Assembly: GCF_019049105.1 (NCBI RefSeq)
Contig: NZ_JAHQZR010000006.1
Span: 124,001 to 188,000, forward strand
Direction of reading: 5' to 3'
Source of the DNA: Leucobacter chinensis
GTDB lineage: Bacteria > Actinomycetota > Actinomycetes > Actinomycetales > Microbacteriaceae
Length of the DNA stretch: 64,000 bases
This document shows positions 55,101 through 64,000 of the stretch, piece after piece; position 1 is the first letter of the stretch, and the number at the start of each line of letters is the position of its first letter. Position numbers and translations under genes: made by a program. The notes beneath the pieces are model-generated. The model was not told the origin of the DNA and did not search any database. It saw nothing but the letters and a program-made list of their open reading frames with translations.

Positions 55101-55175
55101 GCGCCTCTAGCTCAATGGTAGAGCAACAGACTCTTAATCTGTGGGTTCCGGGTTCGAGCCCCGGGGGGCGCACCA
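55101..55175 (+). tRNA. tRNA-Lys (anticodon CTT), CCA encoded
   Basis: Acceptor GCGCCTC (55101-55107) pairs with GGGGCGC (55165-55171), with discriminator A55172 and encoded CCA to 55175. The anticodon stem CAGA/TCTG holds loop CTCTTAA with anticodon CTT. The T arm has TTCGAGC. A strong terminator follows immediately. Confidence 0.95.
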
Positions 55176-55178
55176 ACT

Positions 55179-55213
55179 AGCCGCAAGATCACACCGATCT
55201 TGCGGCTTTTTTG
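55179..55213 (+). terminator. Rho-independent terminator after tRNA-Lys
   Basis: The stem AGCCGCAAGATC / GATCTTGCGGCT with loop ACACC is perfect (12 bp) and is followed by a run of six T. Confidence 0.93.
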
Positions 55214-55334
55214 TTTCTCTCACGGTATTCAGAGCTCCTTCACACATCACGTTTGATGGCGAAGGTACTCTTCCTAGCTTGAAGCATGCTTCGAATGATT
55301 AGATGACTGAGAGAACAGGGCAGAGGCGCCTCTC

Positions 55335-55490
55335 CTAACGCTTTAGCCGGTGACGTTCTTCTTCTGAGTGCTTACGGAGTGCCGAGAGCACAGCGCCACG
55401 CACGATGGCCCACAGAATGATCGCACTGATGATAAAGCCCAAGAGCCACATCGTGATCGAAAAAATCAGCATCAATGTTGCATCGTCCAT
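55335..55490 (-). CDS. 51-residue membrane protein, leaderless small gene
   Basis: In the otherwise empty interval between tRNA-Lys and folE, a minus-strand ATG (55490) opens a 51-codon frame ending in TAG (55335-55337). The product has a strongly hydrophobic helix (MLIFSITMWLLGFIISAIIL, about 7-26) and a charged C-terminus SEEERHRLKR, with G/C-rich third positions like its neighbours. A TAGATT -10 box (forward 55497-55502) ends 6 nt before the ATG, a leaderless promoter. The rest of the 520-bp interval shows nothing else beyond the tRNA terminator. Confidence 0.65.
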   Translation of the reverse strand: MDDATLMLIFSITMWLLGFIISAIILWAIVRGAVLSALRKHSEEERHRLKR

Positions 55491-55695
55491 ATGACTAATC
55501 TAGTGTTTCGTTCGTGTCGGGGCGAGGTCGGCTCTCGCTGGGACAATGACCTGTTGCCTCGAAACGAACCGAAGAACACTCTTTACTTATCCATAGTCAG
55601 TGGTCGAAGCGATCTCGGAGCATGGTGAGACCAGCAAGCCGTGCGTACTCTGAGCTTGTATCATGGTGTGACCCACCTGAGAGGAACGATGCCCT

Positions 55696-56340
55696 GTGAC
55701 CCACTCACGGCCCGCCCCGTCGCACCTGCGAGCAGTGCCTGAATCGGTGACGCCCGAGCGAAAGGTCGACCTTCAGCGTGCCGAGCATGCCGTGAGCGAG
55801 TTACTTGAAGCACTCGGCTACGACTCGGGCTCAGAGGCCTTTGCTGCGACCCCGGGACGGGTAGCTTTGTCGCTCGCTGAGCTGACAGGAGGGCGCCCAG
55901 AACCGATGAGCGTGTTCGTGAACGATGACCACATGCAGGGTCCCGTGAGTGTGCGCGATATCGCCTTTGTCTCGCTCTGCGAACACCATCTGCTTCCGTT
56001 CCAGGGCAGCGTGCACATCAGTTATATACCGGGCGAACGCATCGGAGGGTTCTCGGCCTTCGCGCAGGTGGTTGAGAGCTTTGCCCATAACCTTGGCTTG
56101 CAAGAGACGTTGACGGTTCGGGTCGCCGATTACCTCATGCAGCAGCTCGAACCCTTGGCTCTTTCAGTGACGATCGAGGCTCAGCATATGTGTATGGCCG
56201 CTCGTGGCGTCAGAGCACGAGAAGCTCGTATTGTGACTCGTGAGCTCAGGGGCGAAGCGGCTCAAGACCCGGCTTTTCTTTCTTTCTGCGCTACAACGGG
56301 CATGCTCGGGGCAACCGACGGCGGTTCGTCACGGGGGTGA
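55696..56340 (+). CDS. folE: GTP cyclohydrolase I family protein (FolE-like)
   Basis: The 214-residue protein has the FolE fold signature with zinc ligands Cys95 and His98 in CEHH, and Cys166 in EAQHMCMAARGVR. In typical enzymes the segment after YIP reads GLSKxAR and the next helix QERLT; here it is GFSAFAQ and QETLT, changing the Lys and Arg that hold the GTP triphosphate. It may still be an enzyme, but with altered substrate or reduced activity. GAGGAA precedes the GTG. No other folate gene is adjacent. Confidence 0.82.
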   Translation: MTHSRPAPSHLRAVPESVTPERKVDLQRAEHAVSELLEALGYDSGSEAFAATPGRVALSLAELTGGRPEPMSVFVNDDHMQGPVSVRDIAFVSLCEHHLLPFQGSVHISYIPGERIGGFSAFAQVVESFAHNLGLQETLTVRVADYLMQQLEPLALSVTIEAQHMCMAARGVRAREARIVTRELRGEAAQDPAFLSFCATTGMLGATDGGSSRG

Positions 56341-56377
56341 CTGGCCGCCGCCGGTTCTTTGTGTTGCGCTTGTCCCC

Positions 56378-57628
56378 TTAGTCGGTGCTCTTGACTGTTG
56401 CGAGTACACGGGTCGCGCCACGTGGCCTGTTTCGAGCGAGCATGATCGTCGCGACGACGATTGCGAGCAGCGAGGCAACAATGACCGAGAGGCGAGCGGT
56501 ATTCGTATCGATCGGATCAGTGAAGCTGAGCTCGGTGATGAGCAGTGAGACCGTGAAACCGACGCCGGCGAGGCAACCGATACCGATGAGATCACGCATG
56601 TTCACCTCTCCCGCGAGGCGCGCCGGGGTGAGCTTCGTGAGCAGCACTGTTGTGAGTACGATGCCGAGCGGCTTACCGACCACGAGGCCCACGATGATGC
56701 CGTAGGCAACGGGGCTCGCTGGAAAGTGGTGGTCGCCCATAACCGAGACGCCCGCGGCGAAGAACGCGAACACCGGAACCGCAACACCCACCGAAAGGGG
56801 CGTGAAGCGGTGCACGAACGTCTCTGAAACTTCGATGTCTCGCTTGGTCGAGACGGGCACGGTGAAGGCGAGCACGACGCCAGCGACGGTTGCGTGAATA
56901 CCTGAGGCATGGAACAGTGCCCAGACGACGATTCCGATGGGCAAGAGGATGATCCACGGAGAAATTTTGGACTTCACAAAGAAGCCACCGAACATCTGCA
57001 CGAGAATCGCGAAGAGCGCGATGGGAATGAGCGAGAGCAGCAGCGCGCCCCAGTTGAGGCCGTCGGTGTAGGCGACGGCGATGATGCCGATCGCGATGAG
57101 GTCATCGACCACAGCGAGGGTCAGCAGGAAGATGCGCAGCGTTGTCGGGATACGCGGGGCAATCAAGCCGAGCACGGCGACGGCGAAAGCAATGTCGGTT
57201 GCGGTGGGAACGGCCCAACCGTGCAGGGTAGGGGTGCCCCAGTTGAACGCGACGTAGATGAGCGCGGGAACGGCTACACCTCCGAACGCTGCGGCGACGG
57301 GCACGAGCGCTGTGCGAGGGTTGCGTAGGTCGCCCGAGACAAACTCGCGTTTGAGCTCGAGGCCCACGATGAAGAAGAAGATTGCGAGGAGGCCGTCAGA
57401 GGCCCACTGGCCGACGGTGAGGTTGAGCCCGAGTGATTCTGGGCCGAAGCGGAAGTCGCGGAGCCCCTCATAGAAGCCCGAGAGTGGGGTGTTCGCGAGA
57501 ATGAAACCGAGCAGGGCTGCGCTCACGAGCATGACGCCGGCGGTGACGTCACCGCGCATCCGTTCGGTCATGCGGGCAATGAAGCCGGGTGAAAAGTGCT
57601 CGCCAGAATTGGTTGTTTCGGTTGGCAA
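56378..57628 (-). CDS. nhaA: Na+/H+ antiporter NhaA
   Basis: The 416-residue protein has about 12 membrane helices and the NhaA signatures ILANTPL, FFIVGLELKREFVSGDLRNPRTALVPVAAAFGGVAVPALIY, PTATDIAFAVAVLGLI and LAVVDDLIAIGIIAVAYT, the last holding the two adjacent ion-binding aspartates. It exports sodium in exchange for protons. The ATG is preceded by AAGGAGTCTTCCC. It is convergent with folE with a 37-bp gap and no obvious terminator. Confidence 0.95.
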   Translation of the reverse strand: MPTETTNSGEHFSPGFIARMTERMRGDVTAGVMLVSAALLGFILANTPLSGFYEGLRDFRFGPESLGLNLTVGQWASDGLLAIFFFIVGLELKREFVSGDLRNPRTALVPVAAAFGGVAVPALIYVAFNWGTPTLHGWAVPTATDIAFAVAVLGLIAPRIPTTLRIFLLTLAVVDDLIAIGIIAVAYTDGLNWGALLLSLIPIALFAILVQMFGGFFVKSKISPWIILLPIGIVVWALFHASGIHATVAGVVLAFTVPVSTKRDIEVSETFVHRFTPLSVGVAVPVFAFFAAGVSVMGDHHFPASPVAYGIIVGLVVGKPLGIVLTTVLLTKLTPARLAGEVNMRDLIGIGCLAGVGFTVSLLITELSFTDPIDTNTARLSVIVASLLAIVVATIMLARNRPRGATRVLATVKSTD

Positions 57629-57743
57629 GGGAAGACTCCTTAGTCAATACATCAGGGTTTACAAAATGATGTCGACCAGACTTCCCGACTCACCTAAGTT
57701 TCTACTCTAACGCACAGTTCGCGTGGTTTTGGGTGCGTTGAGC

Positions 57744-57776
57744 GAAAAAAGTTGATGACGTTGGGGCAGCGTCATC
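57744..57776 (-). terminator. Terminator of the 62-residue membrane protein gene
   Basis: On the minus strand GATGACG-CTGCCCCAA-CGTCATC is followed by AACTTTTTT. Confidence 0.85.
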
Positions 57777-57789
57777 CCTGCAACTTCAG

Positions 57790-57978
57790 CTAGCGATCGG
57801 TTTCGGGCGTATCTTTTGCGACCGAGCCGATGGCCAGAACAACGCCCAGGATCCACACGGTCCATACGATGTAGCGACGCCAGTCAGCGGGCATCGATTT
57901 GGTCTGCTTTGAGACGCCGTACACACCCGTCAGCGCGCTCAAGACTCCGAGGTTCGTGACGTACTTACCGATCTTCAT
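57790..57978 (-). CDS. Small membrane protein of unknown function
   Basis: The 62-residue product MKIGKYVTNLGVLSALTGVYG... has a weakly hydrophobic N-terminal segment and a clear helix at about 35-54 (IVWTVWILGVVLAIGSVA), with a polar C-terminus. AAGGAGAG lies upstream of the ATG, and its own terminator follows, both supporting a real gene. I recognise no family; homologues might be confined to the genus. It is divergent from the ilv operon. Confidence 0.7.
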   Translation of the reverse strand: MKIGKYVTNLGVLSALTGVYGVSKQTKSMPADWRRYIVWTVWILGVVLAIGSVAKDTPETDR

Positions 57979-58087
57979 GTCGCCGCTCTCTCCTTATAAC
58001 CTTCAGGGTGGTGTTATGCCAGCGTAACGCCTGAGGGCGACTCTCGGCGAACTTCTTCTCATGCACCGGTGCGGTAAAACGTGTCAG

Positions 58088-58131
58088 ATACCGCTTGATG
58101 CGCCGAAGCGGTATGCGGCGCGTAATAGACT
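58088..58131 (+). promoter_or_regulatory. Leaderless ilvD promoter with perfect inverted repeat
   Basis: TAGACT (58126-58131) ends 6 nt before the ilvD ATG. Directly upstream, ATACCGCTT (58088-58096) pairs with AAGCGGTAT (58106-58114) around 9 nt, covering the -35 region where a repressor would block the promoter. A second imperfect hairpin lies near 58002-58037. Confidence 0.6.
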
Positions 58132-58137
58132 GTCGCT

Positions 58138-59829
58138 ATGTCAGAGATCGATATCAAACCGCGCAGTCGTGACGTGACCGACGGTATCGAGAAGGCCGCG
58201 GCACGCGGCATGCTCCGGGCCGTCGGAATGGGTGATGAAGACTGGGACAAACCCCAGATCGGTATCGCTAGTTCATGGAACGAGATTACCCCCTGCAACC
58301 TAAGCCTTGATCGCCTCGCGCAGGGCGCAAAAGAAGGCGTGCATGCGGGCGGCGGTTATCCGCTGCAGTTTGGCACGGTCTCGGTGTCTGACGGCATCTC
58401 GATGGGCCACGAGGGGATGCACTTCTCACTCGTCTCACGCGAGGTGATTGCCGACTCGGTCGAGACGGTCATGATGGCAGAACGTCTCGACGGCTCGGTA
58501 CTGCTTGCCGGGTGCGATAAGTCGCTGCCTGGCATGCTTATGGCTGCTGCACGCCTCGACCTCGCGAGCGTGTTCCTGTACGCAGGCTCGATCGCCCCAG
58601 GCTGGGTCAAGCTCTCAGACGGTACCGAGAAGCAGGTCACGATCATCGACGCCTTCGAGGCGGTTGGCGCCTGCAAAGCCGGCACGATGTCAGAAGACGA
58701 CCTCAAACGGGTCGAGTGTGCGATTGCCCCGGGCGAGGGAGCCTGCGGTGGCATGTACACCGCCAACACCATGGCCTGCGTTGCTGAGGCGCTCGGCATG
58801 AGCCTGCCCGGCAGCGCCGCGCCTCCGAGTGCAGACCGCCGCCGCGATTACTTCGCACACCGCTCGGGCGAGGCGGTTGTCGAGATGCTGAGGCAGGGAA
58901 TTACCTCACGCGACATTCTCACGAAGAAGGCATTCGAGAACGCGATCACGGTCGCGATGGTGCTCGGCGGATCGACGAACGCCGTTCTGCACTTACTCGC
59001 GATCGCTCGCGAAGCAGAGGTCGACCTGACGCTTGACGACTTCACCCGCATTGGTGCGGTGACGCCTCACCTCGCTGATATGAAGCCGTTCGGGCAGTAC
59101 GTTGCCCAAGACTTCGACCGGGTTGGCGGGATGCCCGTCATCATGAAAGCGCTTCTTGACGCAGGCCTGCTGCATGGTGATGCGCTCACGGTTACCGGTA
59201 AAACGGTTGCCGAGAACCTCGCTGGCATCGACACAGCGATTGATGGCAAGGTCATTCGCACCTTCGATAACCCGTTGCACGCTAATGGCGGGCTCACGGT
59301 GCTCAAGGGATCGCTCGCGCCAGACGGGGCAGTGGTCAAGACCGCCGGCTTCGATGCAGAGCTCTTCGAAGGCCCTGCCAGGGTGTTCAACCGCGAGCGT
59401 GAAGCAATGGATGCGCTAACCGAGGGACACATCTCTGCCGGAGATGTCGTGGTCATTCGCTACGAAGGGCCGAAGGGTGGCCCAGGAATGCGCGAGATGC
59501 TTGCAATTACCGCGGCAATTAAAGGCGCGGGTCTCGGCAAAGATGTGCTACTTTTGACTGATGGACGTTTCTCGGGCGGCACAACCGGCCTGTGTATCGG
59601 CCACATTGCACCCGAAGCATCAGATGGTGGTCCCATTGCTTTGGTGCAGGACGGTGACCCCATCCGGGTCGATATCTCCGCACAAACACTCGAAGTTCTG
59701 GTAGACCCTGACGAGCTCGAAGCCCGCCGACAAGGCTGGGCCCCTCTACCACCTCGCTACACAAAGGGTGTGCTTGCGAAGTACTCGAAACTGGTGCGCT
59801 CTGCATCAGAAGGTGCGATTACCGGATAG
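58138..59829 (+). CDS. ilvD: Dihydroxy-acid dehydratase
   Basis: IlvD dehydrates dihydroxy-isovalerate and dihydroxy-methylvalerate, the third common step of valine and isoleucine synthesis. The 563-residue protein has the iron-sulfur cysteine regions [28 protein letters not shown] and [25 protein letters not shown], and the C-terminal [23 protein letters not shown]. It has three of the expected cluster cysteines. It starts without a Shine-Dalgarno sequence. ilvB starts 45 bp after its stop (or 3 bp for the alternative ATG). Confidence 0.96.
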   Translation: MSEIDIKPRSRDVTDGIEKAAARGMLRAVGMGDEDWDKPQIGIASSWNEITPCNLSLDRLAQGAKEGVHAGGGYPLQFGTVSVSDGISMGHEGMHFSLVSREVIADSVETVMMAERLDGSVLLAGCDKSLPGMLMAAARLDLASVFLYAGSIAPGWVKLSDGTEKQVTIIDAFEAVGACKAGTMSEDDLKRVECAIAPGEGACGGMYTANTMACVAEALGMSLPGSAAPPSADRRRDYFAHRSGEAVVEMLRQGITSRDILTKKAFENAITVAMVLGGSTNAVLHLLAIAREAEVDLTLDDFTRIGAVTPHLADMKPFGQYVAQDFDRVGGMPVIMKALLDAGLLHGDALTVTGKTVAENLAGIDTAIDGKVIRTFDNPLHANGGLTVLKGSLAPDGAVVKTAGFDAELFEGPARVFNREREAMDALTEGHISAGDVVVIRYEGPKGGPGMREMLAITAAIKGAGLGKDVLLLTDGRFSGGTTGLCIGHIAPEASDGGPIALVQDGDPIRVDISAQTLEVLVDPDELEARRQGWAPLPPRYTKGVLAKYSKLVRSASEGAITG

Positions 59830-59874
59830 AGCATGCCCAAATTACCGTCAACAACGTTTAGGAAAGCAAGAGAG

Positions 59875-61656
59875 ATGACTCTGCAATCGAGAAACACACA
59901 ACCGGGCGAACGCATATCTGGCGCTCAGGCCGTGGTGCGCAGCCTCGAATCACTCGGGGTCACCGATGTATTTGGGTTGCCGGGCGGCGCGATTATTCCC
60001 GTGTATGACGCCCTCATGGACAGCACGAAGCTGCGCCATATTCTCGTTCGACACGAGCAGGGCGCGGGCCACGCGGCCGAGGGCTACGCGGCGGCAACCG
60101 GCAAGGTCGGGGTATGCATTGCTACCTCGGGCCCTGGCGCGACCAACCTCGTGACCGCGATTGCCGACGCGTACATGGATTCGGTGCCGATGCTCGCGAT
60201 CACCGGCCAGGTGTTTTCAAACCTCATGGGTTCTGATGCCTTCCAAGAGGCCGACATTGTGGGCATCACGATGCCCATCACCAAACACTCGATTCTCGTG
60301 AAGAGCGCAGCTGACATTCCGAACGCGATCGCCGAGGGGTACCACATCGCCTCGACCGGTCGCCCGGGTCCCGTGCTCGTCGATATCACCAAAGATGCCC
60401 AACAGGACGAGTTTGATTTCCAGTGGAATCCTGTGCTCGACCTGCCAGGGTACCGCCCCAACACGAAGGCTAACTCGAAGCAGATTCAGGCTGCTGCAGA
60501 GCTGATCGCTCAGTCGAGTAAGCCCGTCTTCTATGTCGGCGGAGGCGTCATTCGAGCGCACGCCGCTGAAGAACTTCGCACGCTCGTTGAGCTCGTCGGA
60601 GCCCCGGTCGTGACGACGCTCATGGCTCGCGGCGCATTTCCCGACTCGCACGAGCAGCACCTTGGCATGCCAGGCATGCACGGAACCGTGCCGGCGGTTC
60701 TCGCTTTACAAGAGGCCGACCTGCTCATCACGCTCGGAGCTCGGTTTGATGACCGGGTGACCGGCAAGGTCGACCTGTTTGCGCCAAACGCGAAGGTGAT
60801 CCACGCCGATATCGACCCCGCCGAGATCTCAAAGATCCGCATCGCCGATGTGCCCATCGTGGGCGACGTGCGCGACGTCATCACTGACCTCACCGGCGCC
60901 GTTGAACGCATTAGCCGCGACGATGGCCTCGCAGACCAGAGCGAGTGGTGGATCGAGCTGAACGAGAACCGTAAGCGTTTTCCGCTCGGCTTCCAGAAGA
61001 CGACCGACGGCCTCATGTCGCCGCAGCAGGTCATTCAGCGCATCGGTGAGATGACGGGCCCGGAGGGTATTTATGCCTCGGGCGTTGGCCAGCACCAGAT
61101 GTGGGCTGCTCAGTTCATTAAGTATGAGCGCCCGAACTCGTGGCTCAACTCGGGTGGCGCAGGCACTATGGGCTACTCGGTTCCAGCAGCCATGGGCGCG
61201 AAGGTTGCCGAGCCAGAGCGCACGGTATGGGCGATTGACGGCGACGGCTGCTTCCAGATGACCAACCAGGAGCTCGCAACCTGCGTCATCAACAACATTC
61301 CCATTAAGGTTGCCGTCATCAACAACTCGTCGCTCGGCATGGTGCGCCAGTGGCAGACCCTCTTCTACAACGAGCGGTACTCAAACACGCACCTCAACAC
61401 CGGCCACGGCACGGTTCGCGTGCCCGACTTCGTGAAGCTCGCAGAGGCCTACGGTTGCCTCGGCATTCGCGTCGAGCACGAAGACGAGATTGATGCGGCC
61501 ATTCAGACGGCGCTCGACACCAATGATCGTCCGGTCATCATCGACTTCGTCGTGAGCGCCGAAGCCATGGTATGGCCGATGGTGCCGCAGGGCGTCTCAA
61601 ACAGTGCCGTGCAGTATGCGAAAGACCACAGCCCAGAATGGTTCGAGGAGGAGTAA
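59875..61656 (+). CDS. ilvB: Acetolactate synthase large subunit
   Basis: It condenses two pyruvates to acetolactate, or pyruvate and 2-oxobutyrate to acetohydroxybutyrate, using thiamine diphosphate. The 593-residue protein has the [15 protein letters not shown] start, the catalytic Glu in [14 protein letters not shown], an FAD-binding middle region with RFDDRVTGK, and the ThDP motif [26 protein letters not shown] chose ATG 59875, preceded by AGGAAAG; ATG 59833 adds 14 residues and lacks a ribosome-binding site. The small subunit gene starts 3 bp after the stop. Confidence 0.95.
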   Translation: MTLQSRNTQPGERISGAQAVVRSLESLGVTDVFGLPGGAIIPVYDALMDSTKLRHILVRHEQGAGHAAEGYAAATGKVGVCIATSGPGATNLVTAIADAYMDSVPMLAITGQVFSNLMGSDAFQEADIVGITMPITKHSILVKSAADIPNAIAEGYHIASTGRPGPVLVDITKDAQQDEFDFQWNPVLDLPGYRPNTKANSKQIQAAAELIAQSSKPVFYVGGGVIRAHAAEELRTLVELVGAPVVTTLMARGAFPDSHEQHLGMPGMHGTVPAVLALQEADLLITLGARFDDRVTGKVDLFAPNAKVIHADIDPAEISKIRIADVPIVGDVRDVITDLTGAVERISRDDGLADQSEWWIELNENRKRFPLGFQKTTDGLMSPQQVIQRIGEMTGPEGIYASGVGQHQMWAAQFIKYERPNSWLNSGGAGTMGYSVPAAMGAKVAEPERTVWAIDGDGCFQMTNQELATCVINNIPIKVAVINNSSLGMVRQWQTLFYNERYSNTHLNTGHGTVRVPDFVKLAEAYGCLGIRVEHEDEIDAAIQTALDTNDRPVIIDFVVSAEAMVWPMVPQGVSNSAVQYAKDHSPEWFEEE

Positions 61657-61659
61657 CCC

Positions 61660-62166
61660 ATGGCTCGACACGTATTGAGTCTTCTTGTTGAAGATAAGCC
61701 AGGCCTCCTCACCCGAGTAGCAGGCCTGTTCGCACGCCGTGCGTTTAACATTGAATCTCTCGCGGTAGGCCCCACCGAGGTGCCCGGCCTGTCGCGAATT
61801 ACCGTCGTCGTCGATCAGGACGAAGTCCTGCTCGAACAGATCACGAAACAGCTGAACAAGCTCGTCGAGGTGATCAAGGTTGTTGAGCTCGATCCCGAAA
61901 GCTCGGTACAACGCGAACACATGCTCATTAAGGTTCGCGTTGACAACCAAAGCCGCTCACAAGTACTCGAAGCAGTAACCCTGTTCCGTGCTCGGGTGGT
62001 CGACGTCGTACCCGATGCACTCGTCATTGAGGTGACGGGTGACTCTGGCAAGGTCGGCGCGTTCTTGAACGTGCTTGAACCATTCGGAGTGAAAGAAATC
62101 GCACAGTCTGGGCTCATCGCAATCGGGCGTGGCGCAAAATCGATTAGCGAACGAGTATTTAAGTAA
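61660..62166 (+). CDS. ilvN: Acetolactate synthase small (regulatory) subunit
   Basis: The 168-residue protein has an N-terminal ACT domain (HVLSLLVEDKPGLLTRVAGLFARRAFNIESLAVGPTE) and a C-terminal small-subunit domain (REHMLIKVRVDNQSRSQVLEAVTLFRARVVDV). ACT domains bind valine and pass feedback inhibition to IlvB. GAGGAGGAGTAACCC precedes the ATG, and the gene is coupled to ilvB. Confidence 0.96.
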   Translation: MARHVLSLLVEDKPGLLTRVAGLFARRAFNIESLAVGPTEVPGLSRITVVVDQDEVLLEQITKQLNKLVEVIKVVELDPESSVQREHMLIKVRVDNQSRSQVLEAVTLFRARVVDVVPDALVIEVTGDSGKVGAFLNVLEPFGVKEIAQSGLIAIGRGAKSISERVFK

Positions 62167-62204
62167 ACTGATTCGCGGTGACGCGAAAACACCACCACTA
62201 CTAA

Positions 62205-63324
<1,120 letters not shown>

Positions 63325-63382
63325 TCGTCTGCGCCTCCGGGACACGGTAGGCTAGCAACGTTGGCTCTCACAGAGCACTTCT

Positions 63383-63424
63383 CGTGGGGTGCGGAGGAAT
63401 CCGCACCCCACGTTTTTCTTTTCT
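63383..63424 (+). terminator. Rho-independent terminator of the ilv operon
   Basis: The 12-bp perfect stem CGTGGGGTGCGG / CCGCACCCCACG with loop AGGAAT is followed by a T-rich tract TTTTTCTTTTCT. Confidence 0.94.
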
Positions 63425-63476
63425 GCGGTCGCAAAACCGCCTTCTTTGACGACGAAGTGAGGAACCATGGGGCAGG

Positions 63477-64000
63477 TGCATCGTGCGAGCACGATTCGGG
63501 CGGTTTTACTGCTGGTTTTGGGTGCGACCGTAACGCAGTTCTCGTCGATTATTGCGATGCAGCTGTTTGACGATCTTGGTGTGCTTGGAACGAGTGGACT
63601 CCGCATGGCACTTGCCGCGGTTGTCTTATTGCTTGTTTTTCGACCCAAGGTGCGTGGCCGTACGATGGCAGAGTGGCTTCCCATTGTCGCCTTTGGCGCT
63701 TCAATGGCGGCCGGCAATATTTGTATCTACTTTGCGATCGACCGCATTCCTCTCGGCGTCGCAACGACGATCGATTTTCTCGGACCCTGCATCGTTGCGC
63801 TCTTTGCTTCGCGGAGTGTGATGGAGGGCGTGCTCGCACTTGTCGCTTTTGCGGGCGTCGTGCTCATCGCTGGTTTTGGTGGCCCCTTCGACACGCTGGG
63901 CCTGCTCTTCGCCGGTGGGGCTGGGCTGAGCTTCGGGCTCTACACCCTGCTCGCCGTGCGCGTCGGCAAGAGCATCGGTGGGGTCTCAGATGTTGCCCTT
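63477..64000 (+). CDS. EamA/RhtA-family drug/metabolite transporter, 3' end beyond the window
   Basis: From ATG 63477 (GAAGTGAGGAA upstream) the frame stays open to the edge, giving 174 residues. Five to six hydrophobic helices are visible, in the EamA pattern: AVLLLVLGATVTQFSSIIAMQLFDDLG, SGLRMALAAVVLLLVF, GASMAAGNICIYFAIDRIPLGVATTIDFLGPCIVAL, and VALFA...GVVLIAGFGG. EamA proteins export amino acids or metabolites (RhtA exports threonine and homoserine). The complete protein would be about 290-310 residues. Confidence 0.85.

Overview
The window is a chromosomal stretch of a moderately high-GC Gram-positive actinobacterium. Gene content and order (glmU-prs, pth-mfd-mazG, eno-divIC-DUF501, prfB-ftsE-ftsX-smpB-ssrA), frequent GTG starts, a tmRNA tag ending in ALAA and many leaderless genes fit the order Micrococcales. 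Microbacteriaceae is my best guess, but it is inferred from general resemblance, not from a search. No prophage, insertion sequence, CRISPR array or rRNA operon is visible. Gene density is high, and most genes lie in short co-oriented runs closed by good hairpin terminators.

Layout. 1-8.9 kb: tRNA-Gln, UDP-GlcNAc and PRPP synthesis (glmU-prs), a MarR regulator, ribosomal protein bL25, peptidyl-tRNA hydrolase and the transcription-repair factor Mfd. 9-20.7 kb: a lipoprotein, mazG, and then a short-chain fatty acid island (RamA-like LuxR regulator divergent from a propionyl-CoA synthetase, a DUF485 protein and a monocarboxylate symporter), hisS, eno, divIC, DUF501 and an NDH-2. 21-24.6 kb: a RamB-like regulator divergent from GTP-dependent PEP carboxykinase. 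With the RamA-like gene this gives a two-regulator acetate/propionate/gluconeogenesis axis. 24.7-35.7 kb: tRNA-Leu, a PLP aldolase/deaminase, a sugar-lactone oxidase, lemA-htpX, aspartase, an FAH-family hydrolase, an FKBP, a purine permease, an inositol-monophosphatase-family enzyme and rpsO.

35.9-43.0 kb is the most unusual block. An RpiR regulator is followed by a tyrosine-phosphatase-like enzyme, a metallophosphoesterase, a complete ABC importer and a histidine phosphatase, all tightly coupled. It looks like an import-and-dephosphorylation system for an unidentified organophosphate. 43.1-49.4 kb is a polyamine-type locus: a class III aminotransferase and an Lrp regulator, divergent from potDABC. 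49.5-53.8 kb holds prfB, ftsE (with a long acidic tail), ftsX, smpB and tmRNA. 53.8-57.9 kb holds a DUF3054 protein, hisN, tRNA-Lys, an unlisted 51-residue membrane protein, a FolE-like protein with altered substrate residues, nhaA and a small membrane protein. 58.1-63.2 kb is the branched-chain amino acid operon ilvD-ilvB-ilvN-ilvC, followed by a truncated EamA-family transporter at the right edge.

Regulatory signals stand out. At least eleven genes have a TANNNT-like -10 box ending only 6-7 nt before the start codon, the hallmark of leaderless mRNAs. The RamB-like gene carries a perfect 18-bp palindrome with a TTTGCAAA core in its own promoter. Several intergenic regions hold long inverted repeats.
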